DNA from: Planctomycetota bacterium
GTDB lineage: Bacteria > Planctomycetota > Planctomycetia > Pirellulales > Lacipirellulaceae
Assembly (NCBI GenBank): GCA_013286045.1
Contig: JABDGM010000005.1
Coordinates: 1-64,000 of the forward strand
Direction of reading: 5' to 3'
DNA length: 64,000 nucleotides
Made by a program: the position numbers and the translations under genes. Under the pieces are notes generated by a model, which made no database searches, was not told the origin of the DNA, and saw only the letters and a program-made list of their open reading frames with translations. Each line of letters opens with the position of its first letter. Within the stretch, counting starts at the first letter, position 1. This document shows positions 16,825 to 24,769 of this stretch, one piece after another.

Positions 16825-19610
16825 GCCGCCAACCTCAGATTTAGTTCATCGAGGATGGCAGCAAGTGTGTCGCCGAAAAGTTCGTACGCACGGCCCAGGC
16901 CGCCGATCGTGTTGAAAGGCACGTCTTCGAGGTCGTCTTGGTCGATCGCGAGGCTGCTGGCAATGTGGTCTTTGATGGCGTCGAGCCATTTCTGCTGGTC
17001 GGGCGTAAACACGACGCCGGCCCGCGATTTGTCGGCCAGCCACTCACGGTAGCGCTCTTCTACCGTGATTCCAACGGGTGCGAGCGGCGCACTGGGGTTA
17101 ATGGCGTGTCGCACGAGCGCTATGACATCGACCAATTGCTTGCCGCCTTTGCCGCGCACATTTGTAGGCTCGACCAATTCATAGGCTTGCCAGAGGCGTG
17201 TGAGCGATTCGGGCCGGTTTGGATCAACGTAGAACGGCGGCTTGTTTAGCTTGGCAGCCAGCTCTTTCACATGGCGAAAGCGGAGCCCGGCGCGGTACGG
17301 CACACTGTATAGCACTTGGATCGCTTCGATTTCGTTCTTGTTCTGTTCAATGAATTGCCGAAAGCTGGTGAGCATCGCGTGGGCTTTGTCGAGGGCGGCG
17401 GCATCAAAGCCGGCGCGGAGCAGTCGGTCGGGAGTTTGCTCGTCGATGACTTGATCGAGGGAACGCTTCGCCGCGAGTATTGCTTCGCGCAACTTCGGTT
17501 GGTGGAAGGGGCGCAGTGCGGCAGCCATCTGGTCGCGTTCGATTTGGGCAAGTTGCTCGTCGGTCGGCTCGGGTTCTTGGCCATTGGGACCGGGTGGCAC
17601 ATTGAATTTCTCGGCAGCGAGGCGGGTGTTCACGTCCGCGTCGATACTATTTAGTAGAGTCGCGCTAAGGTTCGAGAGCGACTGGCCGCCGGAAGCCCTT
17701 TCGATGGAAGTATGATGCACGGCATCGACTTCCTGATTGAGCCGAGCGAGGCGAGAAGCCAGCGTCGAAACAACATCATCGTTCGCCATCCCGGCTGCGA
17801 CCATATCGAGAAGTTTATCGAGCGAAACAGATGGCTTGCGATCCAGCGGCTTGGTGGCCGTTTTCTCGTCTTCGCAAACGCCCACAGCATCGACGATGAC
17901 GAAATGTGTCTTGGTCTTGGCATCCGGGGTAACGCTTTGAAGTACGTCGGAATCGATTATGCGGCAACCGCGACCCTTCATCTGCTCGAAATAGCCGAGC
18001 GAACGAATGTTGCGCATGAAGATCAAGCATTCGAGCGGCTTCACGTCAGTGCCTGTCGCGATCATATCCACCGTGACAGCAATACGCGGGTTGTAAGCTG
18101 TGCGAAGTTGCTGCAATGCCTCGTCCGGTTTGTGAGCCTTCGACGTGATCTTCTGGCAGAAGTCGTTGCCCCGACCAAACTCTTCGCGAACGATCCGCAC
18201 GATGTCGTCGGCGTGCAAGTCGGTCTTTGCAAACACCAGCGTTTTAGGGACTTCGGTGCGCCCAGGAAAGATTTCGGGCAGGCGCTCTTTGAAGGTGCGA
18301 ATCACCAGGCGGATTTGGTTCTCAGAGACTACATCGCGATCTAATTGATTGGATGTGTAGGTTAGATCGTCATCGAGTTCTTTGTATTTCTTGCTCTTGG
18401 TCCGTTTGTCGCGGTGAGGGACAAAAATGCCTGGCTCTCGCGCGAGTCTCGCACCGCTGCTCGTGATCTGAGTTTCGATGCGGTACACATCATAGCCGAC
18501 ATTGACCCCATCGACGACGGCTCGGTCGTGCGAATAATCCTGGACCAAGTTGCTATTGAAGAATCCGATTGTTTGCGCGGTGGGAGTAGCGGTTAGACCG
18601 ATTAGGAAGGCATCGAAGTATTCGAGCACCTGCCGCCAGACGTTGTATATGCTGCGGTGGCACTCATCGACGACGATGAAGTCGAATGTCTCAATGGGTA
18701 CCTTGGCGTTGTAAATGACCGGTAGCGGTTCGCGACGGAGCGGGTTATCGATCTCGAAAAGTGAGCGCTCTTCATTCTCTTCGAGAAAGTCTTCTTCGCC
18801 TTTGAGGATCGAGTAAAGCCGCTGGATCGTGGTGATGCAGATTTTCGAGGCCGGTGCGATTGTGTTCTTCTTCAAGTGCTGAACGGTGTATTCTTCGGTG
18901 AATTTATAGCTGTTCAACGGGCTGACGAATTGCTGAAACTCGTCGAGTGTTTGTCTCCCTAAATTGTTGCGATCAACCAGGAACAAGATGCGGCGGGCTC
19001 CAGCGTGTTTGATGAGACGGTAGCAGGAGCTGACGGCAGTGAAGGTTTTGCCGCTTCCGGTTGCCATCTGGATTAGAGCGCGAGGACGATTGGCAGCCAG
19101 CGACGTTTCGAGGTTGGTAATGCTCTCGACTTGCACGGGCCACAGGCGGCCGACATCGAGTGGGGGCATTTGACGCAACCGCGCGCGAACTTGGCTATCC
19201 AGCTGAACGAGGCGCAGCAATTCTTCCGGCCGGTGGAACGTGAACACGAGCCGACTGCGGGCATCGGGCTCAAGCACGTTAGTGAATTGCGTAACTTCGC
19301 CCGTGGATTCGTAGGCAAACGGAAGCGGCAATCTGTGACGCGGCAAACTAGTCGGAAGTCCATCAAGATATTTACCCGACTGCGTTTCGACGCCGGTGAG
19401 GGTGTGGCCTTTGGGCTTAGCTTCGACGACGCCAATTGCTTTGGCATCGACGTACAGCATGTAGTCAGCATGGCCAGTGACGAGCGAGAACTCGCGAATC
19501 GCAACTCCAAGACAAGCAGTGATATTCATCTGCCTGCGATCCTGAACGTCCCAGCCAGCTAGCCGAAGCTGTCGATCAATCTCTACGCGAGCTATCTGTT
19601 CAGGTGTCAT
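16821..19610 (-). CDS. hsdR: Type I R-M restriction (translocase/nuclease) subunit
   Basis: A 929-residue HsdR of the EcoEI-like type. The N-terminal PD-ExK nuclease has Asp49 and EAK (63-65) in GHADYMLYVDAKAIGVVEAK. The motor has Walker A MATGSGKTFTAV (about 181), a DECH box (VDECHRSIYN), motif III LTATPT and motif VI QMKGRGCRI. The C-terminal region is helical, as expected for the HsdM/HsdS interface (EcoEI_R_C-like). It translocates DNA from unmethylated sites and cuts at distance. It is the first gene of the operon; its promoter should lie in 19611-20143. All key motifs are intact. Confidence 0.92.
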   Translation of the reverse strand: MTPEQIARVEIDRQLRLAGWDVQDRRQMNITACLGVAIREFSLVTGHADYMLYVDAKAIGVVEAKPKGHTLTGVETQSGKYLDGLPTSLPRHRLPLPFAYESTGEVTQFTNVLEPDARSRLVFTFHRPEELLRLVQLDSQVRARLRQMPPLDVGRLWPVQVESITNLETSLAANRPRALIQMATGSGKTFTAVSSCYRLIKHAGARRILFLVDRNNLGRQTLDEFQQFVSPLNSYKFTEEYTVQHLKKNTIAPASKICITTIQRLYSILKGEEDFLEENEERSLFEIDNPLRREPLPVIYNAKVPIETFDFIVVDECHRSIYNVWRQVLEYFDAFLIGLTATPTAQTIGFFNSNLVQDYSHDRAVVDGVNVGYDVYRIETQITSSGARLAREPGIFVPHRDKRTKSKKYKELDDDLTYTSNQLDRDVVSENQIRLVIRTFKERLPEIFPGRTEVPKTLVFAKTDLHADDIVRIVREEFGRGNDFCQKITSKAHKPDEALQQLRTAYNPRIAVTVDMIATGTDVKPLECLIFMRNIRSLGYFEQMKGRGCRIIDSDVLQSVTPDAKTKTHFVIVDAVGVCEDEKTATKPLDRKPSVSLDKLLDMVAAGMANDDVVSTLASRLARLNQEVDAVHHTSIERASGGQSLSNLSATLLNSIDADVNTRLAAEKFNVPPGPNGQEPEPTDEQLAQIERDQMAAALRPFHQPKLREAILAAKRSLDQVIDEQTPDRLLRAGFDAAALDKAHAMLTSFRQFIEQNKNEIEAIQVLYSVPYRAGLRFRHVKELAAKLNKPPFYVDPNRPESLTRLWQAYELVEPTNVRGKGGKQLVDVIALVRHAINPSAPLAPVGITVEERYREWLADKSRAGVVFTPDQQKWLDAIKDHIASSLAIDQDDLEDVPFNTIGGLGRAYELFGDTLAAILDELNLRLAA

Positions 19611-20143
19611 GCAATTTGACTAACGATGACCAAACCTCGTCTCAGCATCGGCAAAGAGAGTTGCAGCGTATCGAATTCGGGCCTTTTTTGCGATGTTAAG
19701 TTACGACCGTTGCAATTAACTTCGCATTTTCGCCAATCCGAAATAACGACATTTCAAAAGTCGCCGTTATATTATGCCTGCCCAAAATGCAGAAATATAG
19801 TGACGCGCGGCGTAGCTAACAGTACGCACAGCCGGCCATGTAATCGACGGGGTGTCCGGGCAAAAATCGACGTCTGTAGTTTTGAATGAAAGCGAGCCGC
19901 TGCTAAGACGGATGCGAAAGACCATCGACGGCCATTGCCTACGGGAGAGCGGCCACTGTAGCGCGCCAGCAACTTGTAAAGTATGAGTATCGGCGCTGTG
20001 TAGCTTTAGAACTTCGGCGTTTGCAACCAAAAGATTGTTCGGAGAATTGTAAAATTTGATGTATAGCTTAACTTGACACTCCGCGAATTGCCGATATAGT
20101 CGTAACCGTTGAATTGGTCTGAGTAACCAGCGGAGTGACGACG
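19611..20143. other. Divergent intergenic region between hsdR and serine recombinase
   Basis: 530 bp without a supportable gene. It must hold the promoter of the six-gene restriction operon (minus) and that of the serine recombinase (plus). It is richer in A/T near 19680-19780 and 20030-20110 than the neighbouring genes. I do not see a convincing operator, terminator or RNA structure. Confidence 0.5.
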
Positions 20144-20734
20144 ATGACGCAACATGTGGCGATCTACATTCGTGTATCGAGCAAGCGGCAGGACTTAGCA
20201 TCGCAATTGCCGGACCTCGAAGCGTGGGCAGGGTCGCAACGAAGCGAGGTCCGATACTACCGTGACAAGTTCACCGGAAAGACTTTGGATCGGCCTGGAT
20301 GGATTAAGCTACAGTCGGCCATCGATCGAGGCGAAGTAGCCAAGGTAGTCTGCTGGCGATTGGACCGGCTCGGTAGGACGGCGAAAGGGTTGACGGCGCT
20401 ATTCGCTGATCTCACTGATCGAAAAATTCCCCTGGTGTCGTTGAAGGACGGAATCGACCTGTCCACGGCAAGTGGGCGCATGCTAGCCAATGTTCTCGCC
20501 AGCGTGGCACAGTTTGAAACGGAGTTGAGAGCCGAGCGCGTACTGGCCGGACAAGCAGCTGCACGGGCTGCTGGAAAAAGCATCGGCGGCCGAAAGGCGG
20601 GTACGCGAGTGCGGTTGACGCAAGAAAAAGAGAGAGCTGTAAAACGGTTGCATAGGGCCGGTACGTCCGTCAGCGAGATTGCTAGGACGCTTCAATTGAG
20701 TCGCCCAACGATCTATAAGGCGATCCAAGCCTAA
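20144..20734 (+). CDS. Serine recombinase (resolvase/invertase family)
   Basis: 196 residues from ATG 20144, with GGAG about 9 nt upstream; the GTG at 20135 is less likely. The catalytic domain has VAIYIRVSSKRQD with nucleophile Ser12, DRPGWIKLQSAIDRGEV, VCWRLDRLGRTAKGL with the conserved Arg pair, and QFETELRAERVLAGQAAARA on the E-helix. A C-terminal Hin-like HTH follows (AGTSVSEIARTLQLSRPTIYKAIQ). Small serine recombinases resolve or invert DNA between paired sites. It lies 545 bp inside the right end of the island, transcribed toward attR, and is the second recombinase of the element. It is complete and of normal length. Confidence 0.9.
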   Translation: MTQHVAIYIRVSSKRQDLASQLPDLEAWAGSQRSEVRYYRDKFTGKTLDRPGWIKLQSAIDRGEVAKVVCWRLDRLGRTAKGLTALFADLTDRKIPLVSLKDGIDLSTASGRMLANVLASVAQFETELRAERVLAGQAAARAAGKSIGGRKAGTRVRLTQEKERAVKRLHRAGTSVSEIARTLQLSRPTIYKAIQA

Positions 20735-20909
20735 CACCGCTGAAAATGTTTACAAAAAATATCGCAGCGCTTTCTTCAATGGACGTTACCTTTCGCCACA
20801 GCCTAGAGAACTCAATTCTTCACGCAAATCACGTCTCTCTCCGGCGGCAGAAAGGGGCCAAAATCCCCGTGGATTTGGGCATCTCGAAGTAACAGGCGGC
20901 ATGAATCGA

Positions 20910-20932
20910 GCGCAAATCGATCGAATTTGCGC
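20910..20932. promoter_or_regulatory. Perfect dyad downstream of serine recombinase
   Basis: Arms GCGCAAAT and ATTTGCGC flank a 7-nt centre. There is no T-tract, so it is not a typical terminator. It may be a recombinase or regulator binding site; the assignment is tentative. Confidence 0.4.
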
Positions 20933-21029
20933 GACTACACTAGTAATCTACTTTGTCACGCTGATAGGAATCTAAAACGATTCCCCAGTTCTACTTAGGC
21001 CTCGCGAGCAGCGTGTTGATCTGAGTACG

Positions 21030-21074
21030 ACCATTGGAAGTGGTCAGCAGATTTAGAGCACTACCATTGGAAGT
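21030..21074. repeat. Short direct repeat pair near attR
   Basis: ACCATTGGAAGT occurs at 21030-21041 and again at 21063-21074, 33 nt apart (about three helical turns). This spacing would suit integrase arm-type sites, but no matching copy was noticed near attL. Confidence 0.4.
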
Positions 21075-21278
21075 ATCCAGATCGAACGAATGGACTAGCG
21101 ATGAATACGCATGACCTATTTATAGCTTTTGACTATGCCGACAATTGTCATGCGAACGTGCTCAGGAAGTGCTAACCAGCACCCGACGACACAAGCAAGG
21201 TCACGATCGGCGGGAGCTGTGCCGGATTGTGTGCTGCCTTCGCTGAGGATTGGAGTATTCTCCGCGATTTGAGAGATA

Positions 21279-21300
21279 GTTCGACTCCCGCCTCGGCCAT
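21279..21300. repeat. attR: duplicated tRNA-Leu 3' end
   Basis: Exact 22-nt copy of 5019-5040, with no tRNA upstream of it. It marks the right junction of the island. Confidence 0.9.
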
Positions 21301-21322
21301 CTTTTATGTCGCGATTTACTGA

Positions 21323-21718
21323 TCAATTCGCATGCCCCCGATAGCGACGGGACTTCGTCGTTGGCTGAGTGTTACCTGAGGCTGACCACATTGCATTTGC
21401 AGTAGCAAGTCCATCGTCGCCAACGTAGTAAGAGAGCGTCGTATTGATGCTTGAGTGACGCATGACCTCTTAAAGCTGGTGCGGTGGGAGCTTCGCCGCC
21501 CATCGCTTTCCGAACCCCCGCCGCAGATCATGGGCACTGGCGAACTTCCACACCAACTGGCCACCCCTCGTTCGTTCATCGACGACGATGCCGGCCTTCT
21601 TGCCGATTGCCGAGACAATCCGGCTCACTTCCCAGGTCGAAGCGTGCATGGGGCTGCCATTAGGCGTTGACCTTCTACGGCGACGGAAGCGGCGCGCCTC
21701 ATGAGCAGCGTACCTCAA
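21323..21718 (-). pseudogene. Remnant of a second tyrosine integrase
   Basis: On the minus strand a catalytic-domain fragment reads ASAHDLRRGFGKRWAAKL, then PPHQL, an in-frame TAA at 21472-21470, then EVMRHSSINTTLSYYVGDD and on to TGA at 21325-21323. The HxLRR box, the MRHSSIxTTxxYY block and the Tyr nucleophile are those of planctomycete phage-type integrases. The N-terminal two thirds are missing. It lies just outside attR of the current island with its 3' end toward the att site, the expected place for the integrase of an older element at the same tRNA. Confidence 0.8.
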
Positions 21719-21784
21719 GCGACGTTCGAACCTTTAGCCAGTCACTGTTCGCAAGTAGCGCAAGTTGATCACGAACAGCTCCCA

Positions 21785-21949
21785 TCAGCGCCGATGGTGC
21801 GAGTGGAAGCGAATTGCGCTAAATCCGTGCTCCTCGACTTCTCGCCGATGTGCGTGTAAGTGCTCGCGGTATTTCATCCAAAGAACTAGTAGCGTCACGC
21901 CAACGAAACTGATGAACAATACAAGCGGATTAGTAGCAAGCGAGAACAT
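21785..21949 (-). CDS. Possible small single-span membrane protein
   Basis: 54 codons: a hydrophobic segment (LATNPLVLFISFVGVTLLVLWM) followed by a basic, His-rich tail (KYREHLHAHRREVEEHGFSA). The pattern is that of a small membrane protein with cytoplasmic charged end. There is no clear ribosome binding site and no recognised family. It lies between the integrase remnant and the histidine kinase gene. Confidence 0.35.
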   Translation of the reverse strand: MFSLATNPLVLFISFVGVTLLVLWMKYREHLHAHRREVEEHGFSAIRFHSHHRR

Positions 21950-22067
21950 GACGCGCTAAAAATGCATGCAGAGATTCGATATGACACTTCACCGCCAATG
22001 GTGCAAATGAAATGCCGAGCAAGTCTGTCATAATTTCGGACCTCGTCGCGGAAAACTTCCGACCGCG

Positions 22068-24578
22068 TCATTTGCGACCGGTTCGCCCCGCAAGGCTGGC
22101 GACCGTAGCGATCAGCTCGCTTGGCTCGACAGGCTTCGAGAGATGCATCTGATAGCCGGCCATCATTGCGCGAGTTCGATCTTCAGATCGGGCAAATGCG
22201 GTGAGGGCGATGGCAGGGGTTTTTCCGCCGGAATCGGGCGGGAGAGCGCGGACGGCACGAATGAAATCGTAGCCGTCCATCTGCGGCATTCCGATATCGC
22301 TGAGGATGATGTCAGGACGTTCGGCGGCGAGAATCTCTAGCCCGCGTTCAGCAGAGTCGGCTTTCAAAACGCGAGCGCTGCGTTCGGACAATAATCGCTC
22401 GATGAGATGGCGGGCATCGGGCTCATCGTCGACTACCAACACGGTCGTGCCATCGAGGCGGATTCGAATATCCTCATTGTTAGACACGAAACGTGGGGAT
22501 GTAGGATGCTCGCGATCGGACATCGAATGTTTTGTGATGGCGACCGGCAGAGTGACGATGAACGTGGCGCCAGCGCCCTCGCCAGCGCTTTTTGCCCGCA
22601 CCGCGCCGCCGTGCAACTCCACAAGCTGTTTGACGATTGATAGACCGAGGCCGAGCCCACCATATTTGCGGGTGGTGGAAGCATCGGCCTGACGGAAACG
22701 ATCGAACACGTGGGGCAAGAAATCGGGCGAGATGCCCTGCCCCGTATCGGAAACGGTGAGTTCAACGTGTGAATTTACCCGTTCGAGAAGAATCTCGATT
22801 TTGCCACCCTTGGGTGTGAACTTGATCGCATTGCTAAGGAGGTTGCTGACTACCTGCTGCAAGCGATTGGGATCGCCAGAGACCGGGCTCGCCAGGGGGT
22901 CCAACACACGATGAAGCCGAAGTCCGCGGGCATCTGCTGAGGGCTTCAGCAAATCGACCGCGGCGTTGATCACTGACGCCAAGTCCACGTGCTGCACATC
23001 CAGTCGAATTTTTCCGGACACGATCCGGCTCATATCGAGCAGGTCCTCGATAAGCTGAGTTTGCGCACGGGCATTGCGCTCGATTACCGCCAGCCCTTCG
23101 CGGAGAGTTTCTTGGTCATCCTGCCCTTGCAACAGTTGCGACCACCCGAGCATTGCGCTCAACGGAGTGCGTAGCTCATGCGAAAGAGTAGCCAGGAATT
23201 CGTCTTTCATTCGGCCGACGCGTTCGGCTTCGGAACGTGCAGCGCGTTCGGCGTCCAACAAGCGTTCGCGTTCTGCGGCAAACTCGCGTTGTTGGGAAAT
23301 ATCGGTGTTGGTGCCAAACCATGCCGCTATTTTGTCCGAGCTGTCGCGAAAGGGTCGCGCTTGGGAGAGGTGCCAACGAAAAGTGCCATCGTGGCGACGA
23401 AGCGGGAACGTGTCCTCCCACGGTTCGCCGCTGACGAGTGCCGCCTTCCACTTCTGCATAACACGTGGTAGTTCGTTGGGATCGAGCACCGATTGCCAGC
23501 CCCACCCCAACTGGCTGGCGGAATCCGTGCCGGTGTATTCGTACCAACGATCGTTGTACCAGAACAACTCGCCATCTGGCTTGCACATCCACGCGAGTTG
23601 CGGAATCGTATTGGCAAGTGCGGTGAAGCGACTCGCGATTTCAGAAACCTCTCGATGTAGGCGTGCGTTTTCCAAAGCCACGCCAGCGTTTCCGGCGATG
23701 GATGCGACAATGGATTCCGAACGCTCGGTAAATATGCCTGGCTCCGAGTGCCCGAAGAACAGGCCACCCAGCACGTTACGATCTCGCCCAAACACGGGCA
23801 CGGCCAGGTAGCTGCGGACAGGTAGATGACCGGGCGGTTTGCCGTTGTACGGTCCATTTTTTCCGTAGCGCGGATCGAGCGTGATATCGTCGCTGCGCAC
23901 GATGGCGGTTCCAGCAAACGTGGGTCCGAAGACCTCCGTATTGCGAGGCATCGGGAAGTTTTCAAAATGCTTTCGATCAACTCCGGAGAGCGTGTACAGC
24001 GTATACGCCTCACCAGATTCGTTCACGACGTTGTAGAAAAACGCCCCGAAGTCGGCGCCGCTCAATTCGGTAGCCGCATCGGTGATGGCTTGGACGAGCT
24101 CATGCACGTCGTGCTTTTCTGTCATCGATCTGCCCAACGCGAATAACCGTTCCCGCTCGCGCACCAGTCGATTTGCCTCAGTGACATCGCGGGCGATTTT
24201 GGAAGCGCCGATAATTTTTCCGCTCGCATCGCGGATCGGTGAAACCGTCACCGAAATATCGATGGGCCGGCCATCTTTGCGGACACGGACCGAGTGAAAA
24301 TGATTGATGCGCTCGCCGCGGCGAATTTGGGCGAGGATATCTTGTTCCTCGCTCAATCGATCGTGCGGGATCACCTTAGTGATCGATTGTCCGATCATTT
24401 CCTCGGCGGTGTAGCCGAAGATTTGCGTCGCGCCGTCGTTCCAACTTTGAACGATGCCGTTGAGGTCCTTGCTCACGATCGCATCATCCGAAGAAGCGAC
24501 GATGGCGGCGAGTTGTGCTTGGAGTTCTTCAGCGGTCATCAGATGAGTCGCGATCGCGGGCGGAGTAGGGACAGGCAA
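22068..24578 (-). CDS. Cytoplasmic hybrid sensor histidine kinase
   Basis: 836 residues with no transmembrane segment. The order is a PAS domain (about 20-135, DDAIVSKDLNGIVQSWNDGA), a GAF domain (about 155-305), a second PAS/PAC (about 315-435), HisKA with the phospho-accepting His in LATLSHELRTPLSAML, HATPase_c with the N box (LLSNAIKFTPKGG), the G boxes (DTGQGIS, GGLGLGLSIVKQ), and a C-terminal receiver with DILSDIGMPQMDG-type Asp (about 765) and the conserved Lys in HLSKPV. It senses an internal signal, probably through GAF or PAS, and relays phosphate to its own receiver. No response regulator or target gene adjoins it, so its output is unknown. Confidence 0.92.
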   Translation of the reverse strand: MPVPTPPAIATHLMTAEELQAQLAAIVASSDDAIVSKDLNGIVQSWNDGATQIFGYTAEEMIGQSITKVIPHDRLSEEQDILAQIRRGERINHFHSVRVRKDGRPIDISVTVSPIRDASGKIIGASKIARDVTEANRLVRERERLFALGRSMTEKHDVHELVQAITDAATELSGADFGAFFYNVVNESGEAYTLYTLSGVDRKHFENFPMPRNTEVFGPTFAGTAIVRSDDITLDPRYGKNGPYNGKPPGHLPVRSYLAVPVFGRDRNVLGGLFFGHSEPGIFTERSESIVASIAGNAGVALENARLHREVSEIASRFTALANTIPQLAWMCKPDGELFWYNDRWYEYTGTDSASQLGWGWQSVLDPNELPRVMQKWKAALVSGEPWEDTFPLRRHDGTFRWHLSQARPFRDSSDKIAAWFGTNTDISQQREFAAERERLLDAERAARSEAERVGRMKDEFLATLSHELRTPLSAMLGWSQLLQGQDDQETLREGLAVIERNARAQTQLIEDLLDMSRIVSGKIRLDVQHVDLASVINAAVDLLKPSADARGLRLHRVLDPLASPVSGDPNRLQQVVSNLLSNAIKFTPKGGKIEILLERVNSHVELTVSDTGQGISPDFLPHVFDRFRQADASTTRKYGGLGLGLSIVKQLVELHGGAVRAKSAGEGAGATFIVTLPVAITKHSMSDREHPTSPRFVSNNEDIRIRLDGTTVLVVDDEPDARHLIERLLSERSARVLKADSAERGLEILAAERPDIILSDIGMPQMDGYDFIRAVRALPPDSGGKTPAIALTAFARSEDRTRAMMAGYQMHLSKPVEPSELIATVASLAGRTGRK

Positions 24579-24769
24579 CCGAAGCGAGCCGCCGAAATGC
24601 GTCAGCGCCCCCGACTCGAAATTCTAATCATTCGCGAGCGAACCGTCAGCCATCTAAACAAAGTGCCGTGACGGTTACTGGCATGCGACGAGACGCGGCT
24701 GCAGAGGACAGGGGCAAAGATACCTCGTCCGCGGCACTTCAATGGTCGCGAACCGACCTAGTTGATCGC

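Larger units (their letters stand above)
20735..21278. other. Gene-free right end of the island
   Basis: 540 bp between the serine recombinase and attR hold no supportable gene. It contains the dyad at 20910-20932, a weaker hairpin around 20859-20880, and the direct repeat pair starting at 21030. Such content fits recombinase or integrase arm-binding sites, but I cannot assign them. Confidence 0.5.
5041..21300. mobile_element. tRNA-Leu-integrated genomic island with R-M cargo
   Basis: The unit is bounded by the exact 22-bp direct repeat at 5019-5040 and 21279-21300 and is about 16,260 bp long. Gene order from the tRNA is integrase, excisionase-like HTH, ATPase, DNA-binding protein, then the six-gene restriction operon (all minus strand), and a plus-strand serine recombinase near the far end. 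No conjugation, capsid or terminase genes are visible, so it is an integrative element or phage-satellite-like island, not a complete ICE or prophage. The interrupted integrase suggests it may now be immobile without help. Confidence 0.88.
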
